Shown here one piece after another: positions 1-11,187 of a DNA stretch of 64,000 nt (the stretch's first letter is position 1; each line of letters opens with the position of its first letter). Source of the stretch: Argopecten irradians. Lineage: Eukaryota; Mollusca; Bivalvia; Pectinida; Pectinidae. Position numbers and translations under genes: made by a program. The stretch lies in the NCBI RefSeq assembly GCF_041381155.1, contig NC_091138.1:33039604-33103603 (forward strand), in the 5' to 3' direction. The notes below the pieces were generated by a model. The model was not told where the DNA came from. It was given only the letters and a program-made list of their open reading frames with translations, and searched no databases.

Positions 1-919
1 AGTGTGAAAAAGCATTAGAAACGAAACACTACCACAATGTCCATCAAATGACATTCGTAACATCCTCCCTCAAAAATACTCGATATTAATGAATATTTTT
101 AGATGTTTAAACAAGAGTCTTCCTGACAATGACGCATTAGAGCATTTCTCTATTGAAATTGTTGATTCATATAATGAAGCAATTAAGCGTTGGTCCCTAA
201 AGAGGCGTTTACCTGCCTCATAGGACAATAACTTGCTCTAACATTCTCCTAAGGTAATTAGCGGCTTCACTTAAATGGAAATTTGCTTTATTTTTCCTGC
301 ATAGAAACATTAAATTGAAACAAAATCTCTTTTTCTTTATTTCGAAAGAAATTAATGATACAAATAAATGTCATTCCAAATTGACTGTCGTCTACGCGTC
401 GTCCGCGTTACTCAAAGGTTTTACACTTAATGTTTATTTACGGAAAATGTGAGAAATAAGGATAATGCAATCCTTTGAATAATCCTCTGGGGCTCTAGAA
501 TGCGGTCTCGCTTTCGTTTAACGTCTCGTTTTATGTAGAAACATTTTTCGTACATACTGTTTAGATACTTGCTTAATTATATCTCACAGAACTTAATCCC
601 CAAAAGAGAAAAGTTACTTTAGAACGGTTTCGAAACAGATCAGAAATGGATATGTTGCACCACTGGGATTTGTTTCAGAATAATTTTGGTTTCCCAAAGG
701 ATGAATCCCAAAGAAAAACAACTTCATTCATTATCATACTATTTACACGAACTTATGTATTCAACAGTTTTCGATTGGTTGACCTAATTTTAAGTAACCT
801 TGAACTTTTATTATATACAGTAAAGGGATTTTATGAAAACTAAATAAACAAACAAACGTTTGTTCCCTCAAAATATTTATTTAGAAATAATGCCGTAAAT
901 GTGGATATGTCCGCGAAAG
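1..919. other. AT-rich intergenic DNA, no gene seen
   Basis: Short open frames only, none with recognisable protein content or paired splice sites. Nothing repetitive was recognised. Confidence 0.6.
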
Positions 920-1085
920 TTTGTGTAAAGATTTGGCGGTGTTATTATTTTCGCGATTTGCACGTGTAAACCTTTTGCGGCGTTATTATTTTTCGCGATT
1001 TGCACGTGTCAACATTTTACGGTGTTATTATTTTCGTGATTTGGGCGTGTAAAAATTTCGCGGTGTCGTTATTTTCGCTAAATAT
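920..1085. repeat. Short tandem array, about 42-bp unit, CGCG-containing
   Basis: About four diverged units of roughly 41-42 bp. Each contains a 'gcggtgttattattttcgcga' type core followed by a 'tttgcacgtgt' type linker. The core resembles the CGCGA-rich MITE family seen at 2360, 11030 and 31945, so this array may be another internal expansion of that family. Confidence 0.6.
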
Positions 1086-1419
1086 ACATCTGCAACTAAG
1101 TTTCAAATGGTCGAAAAAACATTTAGGGAACGTTATTGTAGTAAAAGACCTTGGCACAAATAGCGTATTTTGTACCATGTACCATGTTTACAGTGTAAGT
1201 TTGCACCCATTTCGAGAAAATATTCTTATTTTGTTTTTCGAAAGATCTGATCTTTAAAAATTCCATGTTTTCTTCATTTATCCCATCTTAGCGATACTAG
1301 ATGAATGTATGGAGAACACAACAAGTGAGACATGACTTAGATAACTATAAGTAAAGAACAGCATTAAATGGTTGACATTTTACCACCCAAAATTGTATTC
1401 CTACATACATGTAATGCTA

Positions 1420-1615
1420 GGGGCCGTGGTGTCTGAATGTTTCAGATGCATTACCATCGCATACCACCTCTGGGTTGCGAGTTCGAATTCCCTGTTGGGC
1501 AGTTGCCAGATTCTGGCAGCTGGTCAGTGGGGTTTTTTTCTGGGTACTCCGGCTTTCCTGCACCAACAAACCTGGTACTTTCTTTTATTACCATGGCTGT
1601 TAATAGGACGAAACA
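1420..1615 (+). mobile_element. tRNA-derived SINE, family 1
   Basis: The head contains a pol III B-box-like stretch (GCGAGTTCGAATTCC, about 1477-1491). The body then holds the family hallmarks 'gggcagttgccag' and 'gggtactccggctttcctgc', and it ends in 'ggctgttaatagg' plus an A-rich end. The same body recurs at 3382 (plus), 5833 (minus) and 45651 (minus). I recognise this body as common in bivalve genomes; that is from memory and not checked here. Confidence 0.8.
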
Positions 1616-2359
1616 AAACCTGCATAATGCTACACCAAGTCATTCTCAGGGCTGGGCCACTTTCTTCGAAGTCAATATCAGGACACCCCTCACCTTGTTG
1701 AATCATCATATGCCATGGCAAGTGGCAAACATTTTAGATTCACTGTGATTAGATTGAAAATGACTAATTCCTTAACATAATTTCACTTGATCAAGTCACT
1801 TATGATATCGGTCCAAATGTTACTTTCTGGAATATCATTTTTGTCAATTCTGTTCGCAAGTTATTGAATTATAGTGTACCACAAAGTAAAAAAAAAAATT
1901 TTCCCGTAACCACTGCTGTTCCAATTTAAGATGTATGTACACTTATAGGTCGACTGGCATAAAAAATGGGCGGACTTCAGCAACAAACACATTGTTGCTA
2001 CTTTCTGTGTGAGGTGCTTTGTTACATATGTATCTCCTTATCATCCAGAAATGAAGAATGATTAATCGTGCGTGACACCATTTATAATTACGCACGCGAA
2101 GTTCTCTTTCATCATGCATATATATCTTCGTTTACGTCATATCAACTGTTTTTTGTTTGGCGGGAAACATTGACCACGTGGTCATCGATTTGACACTGCA
2201 CGCAAACCGTTTGATAAATAAGAGATATAGAGTAATCTTCCACTGTGACATACAGATGACATCTGACCTTTATTGGAATGTTTAAACAACCATAACATCC
2301 GTCTCTCTCTATATATAAATAGATATACATTTTCCCCTTCTTCTAAGTAACGTATTTAA

Positions 2360-2566
2360 GCGAAGATAATATTTCGCGGTTCTGCGGGCCATCACTATGA
2401 AAGTGAAAATTTGATTCGCGAAATATTAAGTAATGGTTGACTTGTTTATGCCCTAAAAGCTGATTGCGAAAATATAAAACCCGTTAAAATCAAATTTTCT
2501 CGTTTTTACCTCAAATCGCGAAAAAATGTGCCCCACTTAAATAACTGGCTGTACGGTAAAAAAAGA
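2360..2566 (+). mobile_element. CGCGA-rich MITE copy without expanded arrays
   Basis: A non-coding element of about 200 bp with several 'cgcgaaa' motifs. It ends in 'aaataactggctgtacggta'. It aligns by eye with 11030-11215: the shared order is an 'atatttcgcgg' type start, 'cactatga', 'agtaatg', 'gttaaaatc', then the 'aaataac(t/c)ggct' terminus. This compact copy shows the state before the minisatellite expansions at 10.7-13.9 kb. Confidence 0.6.
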
Positions 2567-3381
2567 TATGCATTTTTATACAGAACGTCCATTACGGCGA
2601 AATTTCAAGACCATATTACTTCATTAAATATAATTAACACTATTATTGAATTTAATATGGTCGCTGTTTATTGCATCTGTGACACAATACTACAACATGA
2701 TCATTAACTACCATTATGCACGTGTTGTGCTCTAATCAATATATATTTGCGCTCAGATTGCAACTCATCTGACATTTCAAAAATACATCGCCGCGAGGTA
2801 TTATGACATAGAGCATCCATCTTTCTAAGATTTGATTGACAGCTGAAATTAATGCTTGAACATAAAAAGGATATGTGGTTTTTCGTTATTTACTTTCGTT
2901 GTAAGAGACATGTCATATAAAAAGAAATGTGTTGGTTTAAACAATGTCGTAGTGCGCTGGTAATGTTTGAGGAATGCATTGACAAACATCGTACAGTGTA
3001 AGGATATTTCACACAAATGACAATAGGAATGCTTTACAGATTGTGACGACATGTCAATTACAAACTCTGCATGACGCCGGAAGAACACACATCCACGTAT
3101 TTTTCTATCTTTGCATATAACAGAATTACCTACCTTCCGGGCATGTGTCGATTGTGACGTCATTACTTTCTTTTCGCTGGAAAAATATGATGTTGTGCTC
3201 ATAAAAACATGACGTGACAAACGGTATCTACTAAAAGGGACTGATAACTCTGCAATATGCAAATCCAGAATACAATTACCCGGCTATTGTAATGATGAAT
3301 TTTCGTTTTTCGGATACTCATACATTCTTTGTAACAGTAACACCAATATTAGTGGTTATAGTTTCTCCTATTGTCACAGTA
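2567..3381. other. Intergenic DNA, no supported gene
   Basis: A minus-strand open frame of 137 codons (2849-3262) shows no recognisable domain. A 43-nt stretch inside it, 3134-3176 on the minus strand, is bracketed by splice-like signals, but its phase does not fit the receptor exon at 9311. Confidence 0.5.
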
Positions 3382-3575
3382 GACGAGTGGTAAGATGTCT
3401 CGACATATTAAGCCCCACACCTCTGGGTCGCGAGTTCGATTCAATGTGGGGCAGTTGCCAGGTACTGACCGCTGGTGTTTTTTCTCCGGGTACTCCGGTT
3501 TTCCTACACTAAATAACATGACACACCCTTACATGATCCTGGCTGTTATTAAGAACTAATAAAACCCTTAACCCC
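3382..3575 (+). mobile_element. tRNA-derived SINE, family 1
   Basis: The head reads 'gacgagtggtaagatgtctc' (A-box-like). It is followed by a B-box-like GCGAGTTCGATTC, the body 'gggcagttgccaggtactga' and 'ccgggtactccggttttcct', and an 'aataaaaccctta' tail. Same family and orientation as 1420-1615. Confidence 0.8.
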
Positions 3576-5832
3576 ACCCTCCTATTGTCTGTGCCTTTAG
3601 TTATACCGTTGATAACATTCCTTTAAACAGTACTTCATATTTTTAAAAACTTCCATGACTCAATACTTTTAATCACCAGTGTTACTTATATGTTAACACT
3701 TCCTACCGCTAAGTCGGTGATAATATGATAGGCGTGATTATCCACGGATGTAATACTGGTTTATCCAATGCAATACACTCGTGTCGTCTGATGTTGTTTT
3801 ACATGCACCTCGTGACATCACTGTGTCAACAATACTACTGTAGTCTCGGTAAAATTAGAATAATTTAATGAACCAGGCTGGTATCATTGTAGAGGAAGCA
3901 AACTGTCGTATTAACTTTAAAAATATCAGATAAAGAAATACAACTTTCATGCATTTTTACGGCAAGACTCGAGTATCACTACATTTTGTGACCCTCGGGT
4001 AGAATATCCCTATTATTCCTATTCAAAAGAGACTTATGATATATTGTATATTATGTATATCGTAATGTTAACCTATCGATTTGCATGGATTATTAAATAT
4101 TGATAATGACATCGGTAGGGACGTTTGTGAATTTTAATCGAAAAAAAAACACCCCGAGATCATACTTTCCACCTTCTGACGTATGTAACTGTAGGTGTGT
4201 CATTGATCTAAACAAATCTGCATGGGCATAATAATAGCGAGGCGAATTATCTTATAATACTAACATACACTGTATAGTTGTTTTTTTTCAATTTGCAGAA
4301 AAATATTTGCAAACTTACAAAGGGAGCGGTACATTAACAGTGTGATAACTTACCGTTATAGAACTTAATTAATTTTTTTTGAGTGTCAGAACTTTATTTT
4401 GTAAAGCCATTAAAATGTAACTGTTATCGAATCGTTCTTTACGTTGAATTTGTTGTTATCTGTGAACGCTAAATAGGTATGCGAGACATCAATACCACTA
4501 TAGAGAAATAAAAATTTAAATATGGAAACACTGAAATTTTCAAGTATATCATGTAGTTTGTTCTTTAGAACGTATTCTTTTGAGGATTTTTCTGGTTTCA
4601 GTCTTTTGATATTTGTTTACAAAGCAATATCTTATAAGTCAGTCTTTATAAAACTTTTAATCTGATATAGATATGTTAAAATTTAGACTTCCAAAAACCT
4701 AATTAATTCGTTTGTTTTAAAACTATGTGGACATGGATGCAGATCAATTAAAATACTTAGCAATGAAATGTATATGCAATGATGCATATTTCGCATTTCT
4801 ATTTTAATATCATTTGATAAAAACATGCAATGAAGACAAACATACGATAAAACCTTACATTTTCAGCTTTTTTAGATAATGAAAACTTTTCTTCTGATCC
4901 TTGAAATATTTCAAAAATCTGTGGGCAAAACTACATACGCATAAGAAAATGATAAAAGTTGTTATTTGTGGTTCAAAATACAGGTGAAAGGATAGCTTGA
5001 ATGTTTAGCATCAGTGACGTCTATCAATTGTTATAAATATAGCCAAAATGGTGAAATTCATATTCTGTCAAAATTGTAATTTTAATAAACATGCAGCAGT
5101 GTAAAATCTAGTACAGAAAGTAAGTTTTGTTTTTAAATATGGTAGGAATGAAAATATTATACAAGTTTAAAGTTTGATAATGGAAATTTGACCTTTTATA
5201 TCCTGCTTTCCCTAGTGGTCGAGTGTGAAGTTTATTTACAGTCGAGAAGTTTATGGGTTTTAAGTTCTAACGGATATGAACACTTTGTAGGCCTATTGAT
5301 AAACATTGTCAGAGGATATCTCATATCAAAAGTACAGGTCAGCAAGGTATTGGCAATAACGGTATTTGAAGCATTTAACATAGTAGGTGAGGTGATCACG
5401 CATAGCCAAGCCAAGAGATGCCCAGCTGGCTCGATATTGCGCTTAGGCTTCAGTGCATGATCACGACACACAATCGGAGTCAATGAAACTAGCGATTGAC
5501 CATGCAGCGAAATACCAAAATCGACGAAAAATAAATTCAATGTCCATTCATGTTTCACCATGAACTGTTGCTCACTATCTACAAACAAGTTTTAATTTGA
5601 ATGTCTTACTTTGATTACTGTTTCAAAATTAAATTATTATTTATTATTAAAAATAATTATAATAAAACTAGTATCTTATAATCATTTTAATATCAGAAGT
5701 ACTAGATTATATCGTTTTGTGATATTATGCAGTATTATGTTACCATTAATCACTAAGAAGGTACAACATAACACTACTGGACAGTTACAGCTACAGAAGC
5801 CTTCATATACACATTATACATATTGGCTTTAT
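3576..5832. other. AT-rich intergenic DNA, no gene seen
   Basis: Open frames at 5188-5588 on both strands overlap each other and show no domain or paired splice sites. No repeat was recognised. Confidence 0.55.
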
Positions 5833-5965
5833 TAGTTTAACGGCCTATTAACAGCCAGGTTCATGGTGGAGGAAAGCCGGAGTACCCAGAGAAAAACCAC
5901 CGACAAGTTGTCAATACTTGGCAACTGCCCACATGGGATTTCGAACTCGCGACATTGTACACAAA
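5833..5965 (-). mobile_element. tRNA-derived SINE, family 1, partial
   Basis: Reverse-complement copy of the family 1 body. 'ggaggaaagccggagtaccc' is the complement of the conserved tail block, and 'cgaactcgcga' is the complement of the B-box. The tRNA head is truncated just past the B-box. Confidence 0.75.
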
Positions 5966-6640
5966 AACCATACGATTATTGAAGTTTAATTAGAACAGCT
6001 ATACTAATTTAGGTACAATTATTATGTCAAACATATGTTAGGATTTAATTACATAATTACTGATCTCTGAAAGTACGAAAGAAGATCGTATCAGGATGAC
6101 ATAAAACTTCATATAATAATAAAAGATGTAATATAAATGAAGGAATAAAATCAGACAGATATGATTTACTGTTAATGCTACATGTAATTTATTTTTGTGT
6201 ATATTGATACTATAGTTCGTACTTAAATAATAATTGCATCGCGTGACACGTCTTCAGACATATAAATCGAAATTAATGAAAGTCAAATATCAACAGTTCA
6301 ATAAATTAGACAATCATTATAATGCAGACACGAAAGTTTACGATATATTTAATTGAGAAACGGGACTATATACCTCAGTATTTGACAAGGACTGATTTCA
6401 TGATACAATTTATTTTAGGCAAGTGTCTGTATTACTATATTTGACCATCACATGACAACATGACAAGTGACAGCACTTGTATGAACCGAGATTCAAGGAG
6501 ATATAGCTATGGCAGGAGAGGCAGCTTTAAAATCAAATCATCAATGTTTTTATTAAGTAAGTATATTTAACACAAAAATATATTAACCGGTACACTGTTG
6601 GTCGCTACCACAGGAATGCGTTAGACGGTATACTCTATAA
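5966..6640. other. AT-rich intergenic DNA before the 42-bp array
   Basis: No open frame or repeat of note was seen. Confidence 0.55.
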
Positions 6641-7935
6641 TACACAAGAAATCGATTTATCGATATAATGTTACAAGACGTGTACACAAGAAATCGATTT
6701 ATCGATATAATGTTACAAGACATGTACACAAGAAATCGATTTATCGATATAATGTTACAAGGCATGTACACAAGAAATCGATTTATCGATATAATGTTAC
6801 AAGACATGTACACAAGAAATCGATTTATCGATATAATGTTACAAGACATGTACACAAGAAATCGATTTATCGATATAATGTTACAAGACATGTACACAAG
6901 AAATCGATTTATCGATATAATGTTACAAGACATGTACACAAGAAAATGTACACAAGAAATCGATTTATCGATATAATGTTACAAGATATGTACACAAAGA
7001 ATCGATTTACGATTATGTTATAATGACATGTACACAAGAAATCGATTTATCGATATAATGTTACAAGACATGTACACAAGAAATCGATTTATCGATATAA
7101 TGTTACAAGACATGTACACAAGAAATCGATTTATCGATATAATGTTACAAGACATGTACACAAGAAATCGATTTATCGATATAATTACAAGAATGTACAC
7201 AAGAATCGATATCGATATAATGTTACAAGACATGTACACAAGAATCGATTTATCGATATAATGTTACAAGACATGTACACAAGAAATCGATTTATCGATA
7301 TAATGTTACAAGACATGTACACAAGAAATCGATTTATCGATATAATGTTACAAGACATGTACACAAGAAATCGATTTATCGAATTTATACAAGATATCAC
7401 AAGAATTATACGATATAATGTTACAAGACATGTACACAAGAAATCTATTTATCGATATAATGTTACAAGACATGTGTACAAGAAATCGATTTATCGATAT
7501 AATGTTACAAGACATGTACACAAGAAATCGATTTATTCGATATAATGTTATACTCGATATAATCTTGAACATGACACAGAAATCGATTTGCCAGTTATGC
7601 CAAAATAACTAGAAATCTTGTTTTGTATTTTTTACAATTCTCAAGAAATTTATTTACCAGTATAATGTTACAATTCACAAGAAATCTATTTATCTATGTA
7701 ATGTTACAATACATGTACACAAGAAATATATTTATCGATGTAATGTTACAAAACATGTAAACAGGAAAACTATTTACCAGTATATCGTCACAGTACACTA
7801 GAAATCGTGTTTACCAGTATAATATTACAATGTATAATAAATCTGTTTCGCGGTGTAATGTTGCACTATAAATATGTTTACCAGTATAACGTTACAATTC
7901 ACAAGAATTCTATTTACTAGTATAATTATTTTTAC
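6641..7935. repeat. 42-bp minisatellite
   Basis: About 22 near-identical copies of a 42-bp unit lie at 6641-7605, followed by a decayed tail to about 7935. The unit contains the palindromic block ATCGATTTATCGAT. Because 42 is a multiple of three, both strands stay open as 14-residue peptide repeats (MYTRNRFIDIMLQD on plus; the minus strand repeats NRFLVYMSCNIISI). This is a by-product of unit length, not evidence of a gene: there is no start context, the frames break at indels, and both strands are equally open. Central copies are almost identical and the right tail is diverged, as expected when an array is homogenised from its centre. Confidence 0.93.
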
Positions 7936-9310
7936 CGGTTCACCATAACAAAAGACACATCTAGCAGTACCGCGAAAGAATGGTACCGCTTACCGCATCT
8001 TCGTGTACAGTGAAAACAGTTGTACCATGATTACATTTGTACCATGAAGACATTTGTACCATGAAGACATTTGATATTAATTCTAATCAAACTGTCAGTG
8101 ATATCAATGTCACCCGTTTTCTCCCGAGATGACACGGGTCACAGTTAATGATTTTACTGTCTGGTGTTCTCCGAGATATCAACAGATGTTTTTCGACCGA
8201 ATAATACTTAATAAAGCAGTGTGTCAACAAATCAAAATGGATATCCGAAAGTATTTAACAAAGAAAGCACTTTTACAAGTACCATCATAACTTTTTATGG
8301 ATAACTAAAGTATTAAGAGAGGGAAAGTTCATATGTTTTTTAAATTGAAGTGGTTGTCAAAATATATTGAATATCTTGAGATTAATTAGCATTACCGGGT
8401 GTGTGAATTGGTCTTGCATAATTCCTAGTGAAAATTTAATTTCAGAATATATGTGTAGGGCTGTTAAACTTTCTATACAAAAACACAATCCTAAATCTGG
8501 CACCGCTTTCACTTATTCATTGGTATTAGGGTAATTACGAAACTGATTTCATGTTGTACCGCCTGTATGATTGTAGGCACCAACAATACATGAATTAATG
8601 TTTATTAATTTGTTTATATCAAATTAACTGGCAGCGTCAATATTTAGAACGTCCAATGTTTAGGAGATTGAGGACAACCAGTGTATCCGGATTAATCAAA
8701 AAATAATCACCGACCTACCGTCAGTGGTGGCGATTTGTCCCGTGTTGGTTTAAAGTTTAGAAATTACTGAAACTGTTGATTTATATCAAAACACAGACAA
8801 GCATGATCTAGAGTGAATGTATGCACGCGAAAGTATATACTCGAAAGTATACGCGTTAACAAGCACAAAACTGATAACGAACACTTCAGAGAGAAATTAC
8901 GCTGTCGATATATCGGTCAGATATATTAGCTCAGCTTGGGACATCGCCCTACTTTGGCAGTTCTGAAAGATTCTTGTTTGAAAAATGAAGCCGTGCAAAT
9001 ATATGTATGGAGTAGATTTTCCGTGTGGTAACATTTTTGTTGGTATTTTTGTTAAGATTATGCTTTTAATAGTCTTATTTCTGTTCTCGAATTAATCTTA
9101 TTATTTCACAATTCTTTGTTTTTTTGCTCTTGATTTCTGTATTCTATAAAACACGGTTATAACGAAACTTTTGAGACCAACGAAATTACTTCGTTATAAG
9201 CAATGATCGTAATACACATATTACAAATATATCATAGGAAAGATGAACGTACTTTACTGAATTGGCATTTGCTAAATAATTAGAAGACCAATAATCAAAT
9301 AAATACTTAC
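7936..9310. other. Intergenic or intronic DNA downstream of the receptor exon
   Basis: If the receptor gene at 9311-9697 continues, this would be its first intron on the minus strand. No following exon was recognised. A short triplicated motif with 'tttgtaccatga' lies near 8028-8070. Confidence 0.45.
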
Positions 9311-9697
9311 ATATGAGATCATGGGGAGATTCCAGGCGGTGGCGACTGTTGCTTCGATAGCACAGGTACCATCAGGTCCTATAAATCCAAAAGTACCATT
9401 GATGTACTGGTCCGTCATGGCTTGTAAAGAGTCCATTGTATCGTCCTGTGTATCCGCAAATAACGTGTCCAGCGAATATCCAGGTAACATTCTCACTTTT
9501 TCGTTCACGTCTTTGATGGCCTGAAAGTAGGCACCCCCAATCCATTTTCCCTGGCCTTGACCCCACACTGATGTGAGAAAAGACATTTTCACCTGCCCGT
9601 GGGTCGGGTTCATACTAAATGACCCGTCAACACCCACAAAAAGGGCAGCACACACACTCACTAAGGGCCACATTTTAGGGATCACATATGCGCCCAT
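9311..9697 (-). CDS. Receptor guanylate cyclase-like protein, first coding exon (ANF-receptor domain start)
   Basis: This is a 129-codon open exon, and it is the only part of the gene that I can see. Residues 9-27 form a signal peptide (Met9, then a hydrophobic core LVSVCAALFVGV), so either Met1 or Met9 may be the true start. Residues 37-129 match the beginning of a periplasmic-binding-like ANF-receptor ligand domain: GGAYFQAIKDVNEK at about 54-67, FADTQDDTMDSLQAM at about 80-94, and GPDGTC...AWNLPMISY at 108-129. That last block is typical of invertebrate receptor-type guanylate cyclases of the Gyc76C/Gyc32E kind. N100 sits in an NGT glycosylation site. The exon ends in phase 0 at a perfect GTAAGT donor (minus strand, 9305-9310). 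In the family, an extracellular ligand domain drives an intracellular kinase-homology domain plus cyclase. The membrane and cyclase exons are not in this window, or were not recognised. A non-cyclase natriuretic-peptide-receptor-like protein is not excluded. Confidence 0.82.
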
Positions 9698-10741
9698 TAA
9701 AACACATTTTAAGTAATTCTTCCATGGATTACTCCTTTAGTTGGGTACCCACTTAAGGTCGCAATACAGCAGGAACTATTACATTGACCAGGTGACTGGC
9801 CATGCTTCCTAGTGCTGGAGCAGACTGCTTAGGCGGAAAATCTGTGAATGAAGAATGTGTTAAACCTTATCTCTCTGATTCCACTGCTAATACTCTGGCA
9901 CCGCAGATTTTTGGTAACACAAGAGATCTGTCCGGATACACGGTCGGTAGTCACTCAACACAAACGACTATTTGTTGTCACTGTTCAAACAGTTCACAGA
10001 TATATATCTGTAAGTGTTTGCCCTCACATATCGCTCGTTAAAACTGTGTATTGATCCACAATACAACTTTAGTGCTCTTAACAATACATATTTATTTCTA
10101 TTCTCGTTGCCTCAATCACCAACAAATGGGCGATCACCTCCCCTCTACACCTAAACAAACATCCTGCCACACTTACTACAATCTCCTTGGTATTGTATCA
10201 AAAGGTAATAGAGTCCATTTAACTTAGTCCAGCTGGAAAAAAAGAAAACATTTTAACTTAATGTATATACAAATATGATCAAATCTCTGGCATGTCTATG
10301 GGTGTAACCTTACCGCTGGTCATTTCCATAGGATACTAAGCTATCTCTCTGTAGTACCATCACCATACCACAGCCAAACTAATTATAATAAATTATACTT
10401 CTTGAAATGGGAACCTCAGATATCAATTAGACACAGCTATAATAAGATAAGGATTTCATATATCACTGAAACAGTTCGTGATTAGATGAAAACTTCAGAT
10501 ATCAATTTTAAACCTCATTCAGATAGTTTATCTACATGTTATGGTGTATATCATGAAATACAGCTTTCGGAGGATCTCGTGTGTAGATATGGCCTTAATG
10601 AAATTCTTTTTAGATGTTATAACTAATATTGATGATTTTAAATTCGTGGTTCTACATATAACAATGACGAAAGTATCGAATATTTCTACACAATGACTAT
10701 CAAATGCTATACAATGATTTAAATTTAAACATATGAACATA
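9698..10741. other. Upstream region of the receptor exon
   Basis: This region holds the presumed 5' UTR and promoter of the minus-strand receptor gene. No clear TATA box or other gene was seen. The 10528-10740 open frame is AT-rich noise. Confidence 0.4.
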
Positions 10742-11040
10742 TGGTCAAGCCGATAATTTTCGTGAGGATGATATTTTTAGTGTGGATGAATTAATTTCGT
10801 GAGGATGATATTTTCGTGAGGATGAATTATTTTCGTGAGGATGATATTGTGTTAAGGATGAAATTTTTGTGAGGATGATAATTTTCGTGCGGATGATATT
10901 TTGTTGTGGATATTTTCGTGAGGATGATAATTTTCGTGAGGATGATATTTTGTTGAGGATGATATTTTCGTGAGGATAATATTATCGTGAGGATGATATT
11001 TTCGTGAGGATGATATTTTGTAGAGGATGATATTTTCGCG
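10742..11040. repeat. About 17-bp tandem array (GAGGATGATATTTTCGT unit)
   Basis: About 16 imperfect copies of a 16-18 bp unit. The array runs straight into the CGCGA-rich MITE segment at 11030-11187, whose internal 'atattttcgcga' is like the array unit. This suggests expansion from inside the element. Confidence 0.85.
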
Positions 11041-11187
11041 ATATCGCGGAGTGTCACTATGATCGAGAAAATTCCAAACGCGTAATATTGAGTAATGTTT
11101 TACCCATATAAACTCTGAAAGTCGGGTTATAATATAAATCTGGTTAAAATCGCAAAAATTTTGACCCGCGAAAATTTTGACCCTCAA
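11030..11187. mobile_element. CGCGA-rich MITE segment between two arrays
   Basis: Homologous by eye to 2360-2566. It has the 'atattttcgcga' start, 'cactatga', 'gagtaatg', 'ggttaaaatcgc' and 'gcgaaaattttgacc', and ends in 'aaataaccggctatatgcgg', the sequence then amplified in the next array. Confidence 0.6.

Noticed and set aside
3134-3176. 43-nt minus-strand segment with acceptor and GTAGGT donor, considered as the next receptor cyclase exon
   Set aside because: The receptor exon ends in phase 0, and in that phase the segment does not resemble the family's next block; the frame that looks closer needs another phase.
5232-5588. 118-codon minus-strand open frame
   Set aside because: Overlaps another open frame on plus, no domain, no splice or start support.
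6583-7612. Long open frames with 14-residue repeats on both strands
   Set aside because: They follow from a 42-bp unit; both strands are equally open and frames change at indels.
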